64,000 bases of DNA from Jacaranda mimosifolia (GCA_018894105.1 CM032120.1:30960710-31024709), one strand, 5' to 3'; positions 45,353 through 57,800 are shown, counted from the stretch's first letter. Notes: generated by a model from the sequence alone, not told the origin. A program made the numbers and translations.

Positions 45353-46156
45353 TGAAATGGGATGGCCCAGCGGGTCCAGCCCAATAACACCTGACTAGGA
45401 TGGGAGCCCTAAGCCTAACTCGTCCAAGACCGACCAGGAGATTCGATCACAACTCGACCTCTAAACCCTTGCTTGTTGAGATGAATATTAGCGCCCAGGT
45501 TGTGGTTGAGGATCTCCTTCAGGTGGCCCCAATCCTTCGACTAGAATGATGTAGCTTCGACTAGAATGGGCCTGATAGCCAGGATCCTAAGCATCCTAAG
45601 CAACATTCCTGCTAGTGGGTTAGTCTCGACCAAAGGGGTTGAAGGAAAGAGAGAACCCGTTGGCCGCATTGAATGCCTTGTCAGGCGCTGTGCTGCCGCA
45701 TTAATGGTGTGTGCTACCAACAGTACCGCCTTTTGCAGCCGTGTCAGGTTAGGGAGCGCCTCTAGTGTACCGCCTTATCCTAGGTAACTGGAGGTGGCGC
45801 CACCTAGAACAGTACACAAACTGGATAAGATGGGAAAGTCCCCAAACAAGGACAATGGCCCCTTTTTACACAACAAGGGCATCAAGGACATATCAACCAC
45901 CTTGAGAAGGCTATAAATATCTCATCACAACCCTTCTTATCTAGTTCCTACACTCCACTGCTCATATTTGTAGTCGATCCTTACTGACTTGAGTGTCGGA
46001 GTACCTTAACTGAGGGCAACTCGGCTAGCCTGATGTTTGTTGTTGATTATAGGGCTCGACCTCTATTCACCTAAGGCATACCTTTTGATCTCTCTCAGGT
46101 CGATTCCAGTTAATTCCAGCTCAAGATATTAGCATAATCGATATCCACCTTCATCA
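45353..46156 (+). repeat. Element F 5' LTR
   Basis: 804 bp, starts TGAAATGG (TGATATGG in the 3' copy) and ends CATCA. It contains the CTATAAATA box at 45911-45919. Confidence 0.92.
45911..45919 (+). promoter_or_regulatory. TATA-like box in element F 5' LTR
   Basis: CTATAAATA, at the same place in the 3' LTR (56096-56104) and in both LTRs of element B. Likely promoter core for gag-pol RNA. Confidence 0.62.
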
Positions 46157-46158
46157 TT

Positions 46159-46173
46159 TGGTGCCGTCTGTGG
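46159..46173 (+). other. Element F primer binding site
   Basis: TGGTGCCGTCTGTGG, two bases after the LTR end, equivalent to the site of element B. The primer tRNA is not assigned. Confidence 0.78.
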
Positions 46174-46200
46174 AAAAGTCAAGAGTTTACAATCAAGAAA

Positions 46201-47900
46201 ATGGTTAACATTAGGTGAGTCACTTCGAAGAGAGAGAAGAATAGGAGGTCACCAACGCCTCATTCTCGACCTCAACTAGAGCTAGATATGCCAGGATCTA
46301 GTGCCCATCCAGAACAGGTGGTCACCCTGACCATACCATAATTGATGCAACTTAAAAGCGAGCAAATATTTGCTCAAATCTCTACCCAACTCTCAGCTGC
46401 CCTAAATTGGCACACGGCTTCACCAGGGCCGGTGGCCAGTGCAATGCCCCAGCCCACCAACGCGAAGAAAGGCCCGCCAAGGAAGAGAAGGGCTGATCAA
46501 AAATTCAGTGACCACCCACTCAACTAGATGACGGTCTCAGGCTGTTCCCGAGGGAGGAAATTCGACAGCACCCCCGTTAAGAAGTTGTGGATTTTGTTGA
46601 CCATGGTGCTCGACCCGTTCGAGCCCAGCAACTTGATGGGGTCGAGCGTATGGGGCAATAGACTAATAGAATCTCACCTTGGCCAACTGAGAAGAATGGG
46701 AAGAAGTCTTCCACCAAGTTCAACAGCTCAGCAGGCTACTCGAGGAGATCTCAAGAAGAAATATTGAGCGGAACCATGAAGGAGTCTAGAGGTCCAGACG
46801 AGAAAAAGACTCACCGTTCATTCAGGACATTATCAACGAACGTATCACTATTGATGCCAAGGTCTCTACGGGACTGCCTTGGTACGATGGCTTGTCGGAT
46901 CCAAACGAACATCTACTACAATTCGAACACATGATTCAGTTGCATGGGCACAATGTATACATTCACATGAAGATGCTTGTAACTACCTTCCAAGGCATTG
47001 CACTTGATTTGTTTGTCAAACTGGAGCCAGCATCTATATAACTCATACGACTAGCTGTGCGACAAATTTCTGCACCAATTTGCCAGTCGAAGGAAGGCGA
47101 AGCTGCCCTACACTGACTTGTATACAGTTAAACATAATGAGGGAGAGTCGCTTCGAGATTTCTTCACTAGGTTCAACACTGAGGTTCTGAAGATTGATAG
47201 AATTGAATTTTTGATTGATGTGCTTTTCTTGGGCTTACGACACAAAGAATGCACCAATGCTTTGGTGTGTGAGCGGCCCAGATCAATGGAAGAACTGCTC
47301 AACCTCGCAGATAGGTATATGACTCAGGAGTATATGAACAAGCTGAAATATGGTAATCCTGAGGCCGAGAAGAGGAAAACTAAAGAGAAGGACGAACTCC
47401 AGAATAGATAGGGATGCCGATCCCCAATCAAGCATTTCCATGATTACACTTCGCTCAATCTTCCAAGAAAAAAAGTGTTATTTTCCATTCAACATGACAA
47501 CCTCCTGAAGAAGCCAAGAAAGTTGACTGAAACTGAGGTAATGAAGAAATCTAAGAAATATTGTCACTTTCACAAATTAATGGGCCACAACACTGAAGAT
47601 TGTTTCAACCTCTATGAAGAGATCAAGAGGTTAATCCATCGGGCCACCTAAAAAATTTCATTGATGAGAATGCACTACAAGAGCCAGGCAAAACCGACCA
47701 AACTCTCTGTAGAGAAAGGTTAGCTAGCCCGAGGAAGGAAGACAAAGGAAAAAAACCTACCCATGATCCTCGCCCACCCCTCAAAGGCGTCATTGAAACC
47801 ATTATAGAGGTCCAAACGAAGGGATTCCAAATCAGCCAGGAGGCAGCACTAGTGCAGGCTAAAGTCGACCAAAACCTCTTTGGTTAAAACTATTTTTCAA
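46201..47900 (+). pseudogene. Element F gag
   Basis: Gag polyprotein with ATG at 46201 ('MVNIR', then a stop), 45 bp after the LTR end. The core is seen at about 46810-47030 ('SFIQDIINE'-like, 'GLSDPNEHLLQFEHMIQLHG') and at 47118-47411 ('NEGESLRDFFTRFNTEVLKI', 'LADRYMTQEYMNKLKYGN'). It is followed by the zinc-knuckle block C-H-F-H near 47565 with 'GHNTEDCFNLYEEIKRLI' (about 47583-47637), where the final Cys missing in element B is present. Stops and frameshifts are frequent in the N-terminal half. It would package the RNA in cytoplasmic particles. Confidence 0.85.
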
Positions 47901-47959
47901 TTGTCTACCAATGCAGAGATAATTTCTTTTTCGAACGCAAACCTGTCACACATAGAAAG

Positions 47960-48385
47960 TTAGGGGGGAGACAACAAACTAGATTACCCCTTGGTCTTAT
48001 TTGTAGGAATTGCTAACTTTGAAGTTAGGAAGATCCTGGTCGATAATGGCAGTTCGGCTAATATCATATTTTTGTTAACCTTGGAAAGGATGAAGTTAGG
48101 AGAGTTGAAGTTTGAGCTAGTCAGAACACCACTGGTCGAATCCAAAGGAATGGAAATCATACTGAGGGATCCATCAACCTCTCTACATCATTCGGGGAAG
48201 CTCCCCGAAGGAGGACCGTCATGATCAATTACCTGGTCGTTGAAGCCCCTTTTGCGTACAACACCATAATCGGGAGACCAGCTCTGAACGACTTCCGCAT
48301 CATTGTTTCAACCTATCACATGAAGGTCAAGTTTCCAACTACCGCCGGCATAGGAGAACTCTTGTGCAATGTCAAGGAAGCATGA
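47960..48385 (+). pseudogene. Element F aspartic protease
   Basis: Retropepsin-like domain. The active site I-L-V-D-N-G-S-S-A-N-I-I-F lies near 48028-48070, the normal form for Tat elements, followed by 'LGELKFELVRTPLVESKG'. After a frameshift near 48190 the 'YNTIIGRPAL' type block appears near 48255-48285. The frameshift and stops disable it. Confidence 0.82.
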
Positions 48386-48589
48386 CGCTGTTACATAATT
48401 TTAATCGAGGCCACCGAGCAAAAGAGTTGACCAAAGCTGCATTCCTCGAGGGATGCCCCAGTAGTGAATCCCGAGGAAAGCCAATTGAGTAAGAAGATAA
48501 ATCTTGAAGAAACCAGAGTGGAGCCCATTATGGAGTTCAAGACAATTGAGCTAGAACCGAGAAACCCCGATAAGACCACAAAAATCGAT

Positions 48590-49480
48590 ACTGACTTGGG
48601 GGATAACATGGAGTGCCTCATGGTCGATTTCCTCAAACAAAACATTGATGTTTTTTGCTTGGAAGGGCTCCGATCTCCATGGAATCAACCCCAACTTCAT
48701 AGTCCACCGCCTAAACGTGGATCCCTCATATAAACCAGTGAAGCAGTAGACTAGGACCTTTAATGCGGAGCGGTGCCAGATCATCAAGGATGAGGTCAAT
48801 AAGCTCTTAGAGGCAGGATACATTATAGAAATTCAATATCCGAGTTGGCTTTATAATTTAGTCCTTGTCCCTAAGAATGAAGGCAAATGGCGCATGTGTA
48901 ATGATTTCATTAATTTGAATAAAGCTTGCCCTAAAGATCCTTACCCCCTGCCTCGTATAAAGTTATTAGTTGATTCTATTACTGGTTGTGAGTTATTGAG
49001 TATGATGGATGCATTTTAAGGATATTACCAAATTTTTACGAACCCCAAAGATAGGGACAAAACATCTTTCATCGTCCCCAATGGGATATACTGTTTTTTG
49101 GTCATGCCTTTTGGGCCAAAAAATACAGGTGCCACGTATTAAAGGCTAGTGAACTTCATGTTCAAGAATGAGATCGAAAAATCCATGGAGGTCTATGTCG
49201 ACAACATGATCCTCAAACCTGAAAAAGAACATAATCATTTGATCGATCTCAACCACATATTTTTGATATTCAAAGCATTTGGCATGAAGCTCAACCCCAA
49301 TAAGTGTACCTTCGGAGTACAAGGAGGTAAATTCATGGGATACATGGTCAGTGAACGACGGATTTAGGCAAACTCGCAAAAAATTTAGGCAGTTTTGGAC
49401 ATTACGCCCCCTCGAATAGTTAGAGACGTGCAGCGTCTGGTCAGAAGGATCATGCTCTAGGGAGGTTTATTGCTCGATTA
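48590..49480 (+). pseudogene. Element F reverse transcriptase
   Basis: Linker 'FLKQNIDVF' near 48630, then after frameshifts 'AGYIIEIQYPSWLYNLVLVP' (about 48815-48874), 'KWRMCNDFINLNKACPKDPY' (about 48887-48946), 'GYYQIF', 'VMPFG', and the catalytic box. This should read Y-V-D-D but is Y-V-D-N (about 49196-49207), so the second metal-binding Asp is lost. 'MKLNPNKCTFGVQGGKFMGY' follows. Stops near 49017, 49140 and 49366 interrupt it. The fingers region missing in element B is intact here. Confidence 0.88.
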
Positions 49481-49499
49481 GCTGACAAAAGCTTGCTAT

Positions 49500-50420
49500 T
49501 TTTCAAGATTTTGAGAAACGCAAAGAGGTCGGGTTTCTAATAGACAGAGAAATGTGACCAGGCCTAATAGACCTGAAGCATTATCTCTCTTCTGCACCCA
49601 TGTTGGCCAAGCCTGAGTTGGTTGAAATTTTGCAATTATACTGAGCAGTCTCATCGGATTCTATAAGCTTCGTCTTGGTGTCGACCAGAGATGGTTCCCA
49701 TTGGTCTGTCTACTACAATTGTAAAGCATTGTAAGGCCCCAAGCACAACTATATTGAGATTGAAAAATTCATCCTTGCCATAGTCACTGCAGCTCGCAAG
49801 TTGAGACCTTACTTTCAATCTCACGCCATCGTTGTCCTGATGAACCAATCTTTGAAGCAAGTACTGTCAAAACCTGAAACGTCGAGATGATTGACTAAAT
49901 GGGCAATTGAGTTGGGTGAATTCGACATCACATTCCAACCATAGACTGCTATAAAAGCACAAGTGTTAGATGATTTTATTTCCGAGAGACTCGACCTACC
50001 CGACCAGAACGATTGCAACTCCATTTTATGGACACTACACGTTAACAAGTCAGCGACCTCCTCCGGATGAGGGATCGGCATCTCGCTGTGCTCGCCACTC
50101 GCAGAGGAATATGATTTCGCAATCAAGCTCGACTACCTAGTAACTAACAATGAAGCGGAGTATGAGGCCTTCTTCGCTGGCATGAGTATGGCAGTAGACC
50201 ATGGGGTTGAGCAACTGGTGGCCATCACCGACTCCCAACTAGTTGCAGAACAAGTCGAAGGAAACTTTGAGGCTAAAGAGTCTACAATGAGCAGATACCT
50301 GGCTGAGGTCAAGAGTCTCCAGCGGATGTTCAAACTGTTTTCCCTTAGTTAGGTCTCTCGATCAGAGAACGAATGTGCTGATGCCCTATCGAAATTCGCA
50401 AGCTCAGTAAAAAGGATGAA
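49500..50420 (+). pseudogene. Element F RNase H and second, archaeal-like RNase H domain
   Basis: The first RNase H (about 49590-49860) is read only in pieces across frames. The second RNase H-like domain runs from about 50020: 'LHVNKSATSSG', 'TNNEAEYEAFFAGMSMA' (50143-50193), 'VAITDSQLVAEQVEGNFEAK', ending 'NECADALSKFASS' near 50370-50405. The first catalytic Asp, seen as HIDG in element B, is Asn here (HVNK), while Glu and the later Asp remain. A stop lies near 50068. Confidence 0.8.
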
Positions 50421-50526
50421 GGACAAGACAATAACTTTCCTGGTAGCAACAAAGCATATGATATGTAACCCGGATAAATATTTGGTGGAGCATATCAAAG
50501 AAACTCGTCCTTCCTGGTAGGATGCC

Positions 50527-51710
50527 ATGAAGGCATACTTGAGAGAAGGAATGATCCCCGAAGATAAGGGAGAAGTGCATCGACTAAGGGGTCAAGCTAC
50601 TAAATTCGTACTCGATGAGCATGGGCAGCTCTACTGGAGGTTAATCTCAGGACCCCCACTGAGATGCCTGAATCCATCCCAGGCCAGTGACGTCTTGCAC
50701 GAAGTCCACGCAGGAATCTGCGGCAATCACTCTGGAAGGTGGTCACTGGCGCATAAGATCATCAGATAAGGATACTTCTGGACGACGCTACTAAAAGATG
50801 CCATTGACTTCGCCATAAGGTGTCAATCCTACCAGCTTCACTTGAACATCCCGCATCAACTTGCTTCATCGATAGTTAATGTACATATCACATGGCCATT
50901 TGACTAGTGGGGAATCGATATAGTTGGATCGTTTCCAAAGACGACAGGGTTAAAGAAAATTTATGATCGTTGCTATGGGGTACTTTATGAAGTAGGTTGA
51001 AGCGAAGGTTGTACCCAAAATAACCGACGCCGCCATCAAGAATTTCATATAGAAGAATATTGTCTACCATTTTGGTATACCCAAAGTCCTCATATCGGAC
51101 AATGGAACACAATTTCAGAGCAAAAATATGAAGGCTTGGTGTGAAAATTTTAGGATTTGCCAATACTTCACTTCAGTGGGAAATCCCTAAGCCAATGGTT
51201 AGATAGAGGTCACAAATAGAATCGTGCTTGACCATCTCAAGGCATGACTAGAAGGAACCGGCACAAGTTGGGCATACGATGGTGTATAGAACAATTCCTC
51301 AAATAGCTACAGGTCATAACCCTTACAACTTAGTTTATGGATTAGAGTCAGTCATCCCAACGGAACTAATCCAACATATAGCTCGAGTGATCCGTTTCAA
51401 CCCAATCAGAAACACTTCAGACCTGGAGACCATCGATGAGCTTCGATAGCAAGCTTACAAAACAATGCAGAGATATAGGTCAAAGACGGCGGAACACTAC
51501 AACAATGGAGTTCAACCTAGAACTTTCAAAGTAGGCGACTTTATCCTCAAAAAAGTCAAAGTATCAAAGAATGCGGGAAAACTTGACCCTAAGTGAGAGG
51601 GCACATATTCGGTGGTCAAGGTAGCAAAGCACAATGCATATCGACTCATGGATATGCATGGGAATGAGGTCCCTCGATCGTGGAACGCGATAAGCTTGAA
51701 AAAAACTCTA
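50527..51710 (+). pseudogene. Element F integrase
   Basis: HHCC module: 'EVHAGICGNHSG' near 50700-50735 and 'IRCQSYQ', where the first zinc-binding Cys is kept and the second is Tyr. Catalytic core: 'GIDIVGS' (about 50913-50933), 'PKVLISDNGTQFQSKNM' (about 51080-51130), and the Glu in 'IEVTNRIVLDHLK' near 51205. The C-terminal 'FKVGDFILKKVKVSKN' lies near 51528-51575. Stops near 50769, 50907, 51189 and 51596 and a frameshift near 50985 disable it. It closely parallels element B's integrase. Confidence 0.85.
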
Positions 51711-51808
51711 TGTGTAACGATGCTCAAAGGCCCCTATTGTACTACAACAACCCTCTACAAGCAATAAAGCTACGCACATTTGTACAAATTTTTGCTCATA
51801 CCACAAAC

Positions 51809-52140
51809 AAAGGCTTCTAGCCCAAATTGACGAATGACCTAATCGTTCAGACCAATAGTCGACATCAATTTCAAACCGAACGACAAAGGTTTTTGGCCCA
51901 AATTGACAAACGACCCAATCATTTGGAGTTGACCTAGTAGTCGACATCGATTTCAAACTGAATGACAAAGGCTTCTAGCCCAAATTGATGAACAACCTAA
52001 TCATTCAAAGTCAACCTAATAGTCGACGTCGGTATTAAGTCGCACGATGAAGGCTTCTAGCCCAAACTGATGGATGACCCAATCATTTGCAGTTGACCCA
52101 ATAGTCTACATCACTGTCAAACCTAAGATAAATCAACGAG
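51809..52140 (+). repeat. Minisatellite in element F 3' untranslated region, about 80 bp units
   Basis: Four units start 'aaaggcttctagcccaaatt' near 51809, 51885, 51967 and 52049 (spacing 76, 82, 82), each with 'gacccaatcatt' and 'tagtcgacatc' later in the unit. Weaker 'caatcgctca...tcgacc.tatagtcga' repeats continue to about 52340. It sits directly after integrase, like the unrelated arrays of element B. Confidence 0.87.
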
Positions 52141-52349
52141 AGACCCAATTGCTCGGATTTGACCAAAGATCAGTTTCTACACAGAACATTTAGGTTTTCC
52201 AGCCATAAGAAATAAACAAATTAATCGCTCATAGTCGACCCTATAGTCGAAGATAAACGATTCCACCGCTTATCATCAACCAAAGTAAATAGACGGGTTA
52301 ATTGCTCATCCTCGACCTATTAGTCAACCAACAACCCGATCTGATTAAA

Positions 52350-52735
52350 AAATCAAAAACATGTAGCTCATGCGTTAAAATTTTAATCACATCTTGGCGA
52401 TAGTAGTCGACCATGGACTCGGTATAACTCAGACTATCATACAAATCGAGGTCAATTACATCATAACATGATATAAACATCTTGGATCGATTCCATTACT
52501 CTTGCGCCGATTGATCTTTAGATCGACCATGAAAATGCTTAGTTCCTTTGTTAATTTCCTTTGTTAAGGGGTTATGTTTGTTCAAGTTGTTATTTATTGA
52601 AAATTGACATTCAACCTTAACAAAAGCATCAAAAGGAAAGCAAGATAAATTGCACATTGATGCATAAAATTCAAAAACTTGAATTATCCCAAAATAACAA
52701 TTCGAATACAATGTGTTCGAAAAACCAAAACTAAA
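52350..52735. other. Non-coding part of element F between minisatellite and antisense gene
   Basis: No coding similarity recognised; it is the shared 3' side of the two convergent transcription units. 'aattaacaaaggaa' and similar A/T-rich sequence only. Confidence 0.5.
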
Positions 52736-53603
52736 AAGTTACAAATCAACGCCTCGCAGGGAGACCAAATCTAGGCCTTCAAGGATTGCTCGATCCAACC
52801 CCTTCAGCTTGCGTGGGGCTTTCCTTATCCTTCTCTGGACGTCGAGAGGGCTCTGCTTCATCGACCAAGAAGGGATGTGAGCTAGGGGAAAATAGTCAGC
52901 TATGTTAACTTTGCTATCCCGAATGTTGAAGGCAAAGTTATTGGCAAAGTCGAACTTAGTGGTCACTACCTCAACCCTGGCTTGGTGGCCAAGAACAATA
53001 GTCAGCACAAAAGATGGCCCCTCGATAGGTGCAGCTTCATCATTGGGGGCCCCTTCAGGTGGAACAAGCATGTCAGGGTACGCGTGCAGCTGTTCGTCGA
53101 ATGTGTAGCCTAAGCGCTCCTTATCCTCCGCACTGAATAAGTACCCAAGGAACTCCAGCTGCTTGACAACCTTGTCGTAGGCATCCTTAGCATCATCAAG
53201 AGGGATGATGACGCTGGCATCCATGAATACAGAAGTCAGCATGAACTGCCTCATGCCGGACGTTAGGTAGCGTCCTATCAAACTCGCATCAAGCAAATTG
53301 AAGTGCCACCTTGTACCCCTAGGCTCGACCATTGTCATAGTAGGATTCCGTTGCCACTTGAGCCTTCTTCAGGAGCTCTTCGATTGTGCTCCGCCAGCTT
53401 AGAACCATTATCAGCTCGACATCTTTCGCCTCGAGCTATGCATCTCTCTCCTCTAATTGCTTCGTCAACCACTCGACCTTCATCTGGGCAGATTCCAGCG
53501 CCGCTTTCATCATCTCTATTTCTTTGTGGTCCTCTTGCATCTGGTCCACCTGGTTGAGACCCAGCTCCAACCTCTGGAACATATGATAATCCAGTTGGCC
53601 GAC

Positions 53604-53672
53604 CTGAAAGATAAAATATTCTCATCAACATAAGAAAAATACCGCGAATTTTTACTTAACTAAAACCATTAC
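53604..53672 (-). other. Intron 2 of the element F antisense gene
   Basis: Minus strand: GTAATGG donor, TATCTTTCAG acceptor, 69 bp. Same position in the protein as 9382-9466 of element B. Confidence 0.82.
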
Positions 53673-54178
53673 CATATTGGCATGATAAGCCAAGGCCTTT
53701 ATCACTGTGTCCTGACTTTTCTCCATCATTTTGTGTTGGTTAAACGCAAACAGACCAGCCATTAAAACCTTCATCGGTACGGACCCAGTTTCCCCAGTTG
53801 TCATCATAGACATAGAATTATGACAGCCAGTTCAGTCATGAACCACGGTGAAGGCAACTCTATAGGTCGAAAAGCTCATCGTCATCTCGACAACTGAAGA
53901 GGTCGTATCCTTTGGCTGCCCTGGCCTTCCCTTTCCTTTTTTCAGCCACCTTTCTTCTAGCCCCGCTTGTTTGGTCGCAAGCCTTTTTTCTCGGCTAGCA
54001 GATTCACTGATCGTCAGGGCCATCAATCCCGCAGAAAGAGCAGCAGCGATGGGAAATCAGCAACAGACTGCGTTGCGGCTGGCACAATCGTCTCTTGTCG
54101 AGCCCCCATGGTGCTCTCAATTTCTCTCCACACGAGCGATGGATTGGGCTCGTGTTTGATTCATTATCTTTTCTCAAT

Positions 54179-54263
54179 CTACATAACAACAAAAGTAAAG
54201 CATGTAAGGCTCGACTAAATAGCATAGACACAACAGCTAACAAAAACACATGTAACTATATAC
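54179..54263 (-). other. Intron 1 of the element F antisense gene
   Basis: Minus strand: GTATATAG donor, TTATGTAG acceptor, 85 bp. Same position as 8758-8826 of element B. Confidence 0.72.
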
Positions 54264-55324
54264 CTAATTGAGCATCCGTGGGCAGGTCGAGTTGGGCAGG
54301 TGATAAGCCCACCAGCATAATGTTGTTTTCTTCATTATAGCCAAATGCTTCCATCTAACCAAACTTAACTAGATCCCGTACAAAAGTGTTAAGCCAAGTT
54401 GGAGTTTGGTTCCCCGGCATCTCGACATGCCCCCGTGTCCAACCCCTAGGGATATTGAAGCCCACTCCCCTAGGAGCCTGAACATAAAAGTACATAGTTT
54501 TCCATTTTTGGCCGAAGGAAGAGGCTAGGTCACCAAGACTTTCTACGAGGATGTGCAGTCAAGTAATAAAAGCCCGACTCCTTAGTACTCCTCGACTTGC
54601 GAGACATGGGGAGGTGAAACAAGTTGCTAAAATTGGAAAAGGTCGGTAGCTGATCGTGGACGTGCATTAAGACTACTAACCTGTATATGGTCGAAAAATA
54701 GTTAGGGAGAAATTGGGTGATACAGACCTGAAGACCCATCAGCAGGTCGATTATTAGCTCGACAAGAGGAAATTTAAGCCTACACCTAAGGTTATTCTCA
54801 AACACAGTAATGCAACCAGTTGGTGGTTGATGCATCATATCCCCAGGCCCTGGGACAATTAGCTCATAATCCTAGGAAATGTGAAAAACATGCCTAAGGA
54901 TATTAAAGTTAGCCTCCATCACCTCCGACCTAATCTCACTATAGTGATCGAGGGTAAACAACCGACCAAGAGATACTGGGGGTTCGCTCGGCCCAGCCTC
55001 GACCCAAGTGCCAACCCATTCATTGCTAGAACTATTGGAGATCGAGCTATCAAAATCGCTAGTCGAATCACTCTCACTGCTGGTCGGAGCCCTATCCAAC
55101 CTGGTTCCCTCACTATCACTCCCCTAGTTACCTTCATCACCACTAAAAACCCTCAGCATCATTGCTATGTAGTTACGTTTAAGATCAAAGAGCAAAGCAC
55201 ACTCAGAGATTTTGAAACACTTACGTGGTTTGGCTGTCTAGAAACATATTGCAGAAGATAGTGAATCACTGGGCTCGATCTCACGCAAAGCTATAAATAT
55301 AAAAATAAAAATTCTTACTGGGCC

Positions 55325-55332
55325 TATTTATA
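55325..55332 (-). promoter_or_regulatory. TATA-like box ahead of the antisense gene of element F
   Basis: TATAAATA on the minus strand, about 170 bp before the ATG ATG at 55162. Element B has the same motif about 161 bp before the homologous position. Confidence 0.5.
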
Positions 55333-55550
55333 GCTCTAATACATGGAATTCTAAACGGTCGCAATTATTACCCCACCACCCCTTAGCGTTGCATATGACC
55401 CAACGTAATAGACACATTAAATGCGTCAAAACCCTGGTCGACCTTGCAAAACCCTCGTCGACTCCACTTATCTAGTTGATTTTTTGCAACTGCTAGCCAA
55501 TAAGTTACCTACTCCTCATTCCTTCTCGTCAGCATGCTCGATCAGGATTC

Positions 55551-55567
55551 AAAAGTGGGGGGACTCA
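55551..55567 (+). other. Element F polypurine tract
   Basis: AAAAGTGGGGGGACTCA ending at the LTR start TGATATGG; nearly the same as the tract of element B on its own strand. Confidence 0.88.
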
Positions 55568-56360
55568 TGATATGGGATGGCCTAGCAGGCCCAGCTTAAT
55601 AACATTTGACTAGGATGGGAGCCTCAAGCCCAACTCGTCCCAGACTGACTAAGAGATTCGACCACAACTTGACCTCTAAACCCCTACTTGTTGAGATGAG
55701 TATTAACGCCTAGGTTGCGGTCGAGGATATCCTTTAGGTGGACCCAATCCTTAGACCAGAATAGTTCTAATAGCCAGGATCCTAAGCGATATTTTTGCTC
55801 GCATCTTGGTCTCGACCAGAGGGGTCGAGGGAAAGAGAGAACTCGTTGGCCGCATTCAATGCCTTGCCAGGTGCTATACTGCTGCATTAATGGCACATGC
55901 CACCAGCAGTACCATCTTTTGCAGTCGTGTCAGGCTAGGGGACGCCTTCAGTGTACTACCTTATCCCAGGTAGTTGGAGGCAGCACCACCTAGAATAGTA
56001 CACAAGCTGGATAAGACGAGAAAGTCCTCAAATAAGGACAATGGCCTTTTTTACACAACAGGGGCACCAAGGACATATCAACCACCTTAAGGAGGCTATA
56101 AATACCCCCATCACAACCTTTCAATGAGGTATGCCATTTCTTGTCTAGTGCCCACACTCCACTAATCATATCTCTAGTCGATTCTTACTTACTTGAGTGT
56201 CAGAGTGCCTTAGTCGAGGGCACCTCGGCTAGCCTGAAGTTTGCTGTTAATTGCAGGACTCAACCCCAATTTACTTGAGGCACACCTTTTGATTTCTCTC
56301 AGGTTAATTTCAGTTAATTCCAGCTTAAGATATTAGCATACTTGATATCCCCCTTTATCA
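55568..56360 (+). repeat. Element F 3' LTR
   Basis: 793 bp copy of 45353-46156, with a TATA-like CTATAAATA at 56096-56104. The target duplication 'atact' follows. Confidence 0.92.
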
Positions 56361-57015
56361 ATACTGAAATGCTAAGCTTACTTACACATATCAAAAGGGA
56401 CATAATAAGTCTAAATCTAAGATTGTCACCAGTATTAGAGCCATACAAGCGTAATCACCAGCAGGAGACGACTTAGGCTTCAACTTACAAACATAATTCA
56501 TTAAAAAATTGAGTCTAGATCCTGTATGTCTGAAAATTAATAACAAAACCATGTGTTCTGATACATCCTATAGTGCTCCAGCTGCTACCTATTACAACAT
56601 AACTGGGAAAAGGATCGGGAACACGAAAGAGGCATAAGTCCAAAGGATTTAGTGAGAGGAGAGGGAAGGTAACTATTCACAAAAAACATAAGATCAAGGG
56701 AAACCAATCAAGGGTCCTAATTCAATGGATAAATAGTTAAGCAAAATAATAGGAAGAACTAAAATTGCAAAAGTTATAAAATTAACTTAGTAATAGAATA
56801 GAACTCAAATAGATAGTGTATTAACGTAATGAAAATCTAATGAAACGAGACATGAAACAAGCAAGACCTGACATACCAAAACATGTCATAATTTGCAACA
56901 CGAAGCAAGGATATAACATAACACAGATGATTCAAAATTCAACAAATTGTTGGCAACTGCGACCTTATTGCTCCCAAAATAAAACATAACCAATGACACG
57001 GAGTACAAATATAAC
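56361..57015 (-). repeat. LTR E, second segment
   Basis: Continuation of LTR E after element F. The phrase 'cataagtccaaaggatttag' (about 56632-56651) matches a corresponding phrase in the LTRs of element C (near 29058 and 39740). Interrupted at 57016 by element G, with 'ataac' duplicated. Confidence 0.7.
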
Positions 57016-57408
57016 TGTAGACATATCAATTTTTAGCTAATGGAAAAGTGACACATGAAAAATAATATGCTAGATATTAATTTAAAATTTCTATTTGTTT
57101 CTTGAAAATTTATTAAATTTAATTCCAAAAGATAAATAATTAATTCTAACTAATACTCTAGTATTTATTTTATACTCAAACCAAATATTGAAAGTGTCAA
57201 AGATGAAATGTATATGTCTATAGACCAGTTAAATCAAATATACTTGATAGTATTTGTTGATGTCTGATATTATTTCTTGATATCTGGTATTATCTATTGA
57301 TACTTGATCTTGATAATCTAATATTATATCTTGATATTTGATATTAACTTATCAAAGAGATTAATCATCAAAGAAGTTCAATAAATCTGGAAGTCTCCCA
57401 TCAAACAT

Positions 57409-57417
57409 CTATATAAA
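57409..57417 (+). promoter_or_regulatory. TATA box in element G 5' LTR
   Basis: CTATATAAA, present also in the 3' LTR at 60520-60528. Probable promoter core; the repeat units lie downstream and would be in the transcribed leader. Confidence 0.65.
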
Positions 57418-57508
57418 GGGCGTGACCAAAGCTCATTCAACACACAACACAAATTCCAACAAGTGAGAGAAGCTTTGAAGGAGTCTAGCAATTCTCTCAA
57501 TTAAATTC

Positions 57509-57800
57509 AAGGAGATCCATGACGTTCAAGACATTCTTTGTGGAGCTCATATATTTTGGTTTTTGATTTGAGATTAAGGTGTAAAGCCTTGGGATTGGCG
57601 TTATTTTTCTTCAAATCAAATTTAAGGAGATACATGGCGTTCAAAGCATTCTTCACAGAGCTCATATATTTTGGCGTTTGATTTGAGATTAAGGTGCGAA
57701 GCCCTCAAATTGGGGTTATTTTTCTTCAAATCAAATTTAAAGAGATCCACTACGTTCAAGGTATTCTTCACGAAGCTCATTAAATTCAATATCATATTTA
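57509..57800 (+). repeat. 115 bp repeats in element G 5' LTR (three units)
   Basis: Units start 'aaggagatccatgacgttca', each followed by a 'ttcttc.c.gagctcatatat' block and 'gattaaggtgc.aagcc'. The third unit is truncated after 'gaagctcatta'. Confidence 0.9.

Larger units (their letters stand above)
52739..55162 (-). pseudogene. Element F antisense gene (gypsy-type transposon protein, spliced), decayed
   Basis: Counterpart of the gene at 7877-10360, here on the minus strand against a plus-strand element. Exons 55162-54264, 54178-53673 and 53603-52739. The start is ATG ATG at 55162-55157; the reading frame continues past it into the Ser-rich segment that aligns with element B. Exon 1 contains 'PVSLGRLFTLDHYSEI' and 'PPTGCITVFENNLRC', 'FLPNYFSTIY' (PF04195-like by memory). 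Exon 3 begins 'VGQLDYH', has a coiled-coil-like stretch with 'VEWLTKQLEE', and ends with 'FLGYLFSAEDKERLGYTFDEQL' and 'FDFANNFAFNIRDS'-type blocks. Defects: stops near 55123, 54870 and 54530 and a frameshift near 54540. No enzymatic motif is visible; the function is unknown. Confidence 0.8.
45353..56360 (+). mobile_element. Element F: Ty3/gypsy Tat-lineage retrotransposon with antisense ORF
   Basis: 11.0 kb LTR element on the plus strand with a perfect 5 bp target duplication 'atact' (45348-45352 and 56361-56365). LTRs are 45353-46156 and 55568-56360. Order: PBS, gag, protease, RT, RNase H, second RNase H-like domain, integrase, minisatellite, antisense gene, polypurine tract, 3' LTR. Same design and clearly similar proteins to element B, but LTR sequences differ apart from their ends and the TATA region, so they are different families of one lineage. 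It lies inside LTR E. All coding regions are broken. Confidence 0.94.
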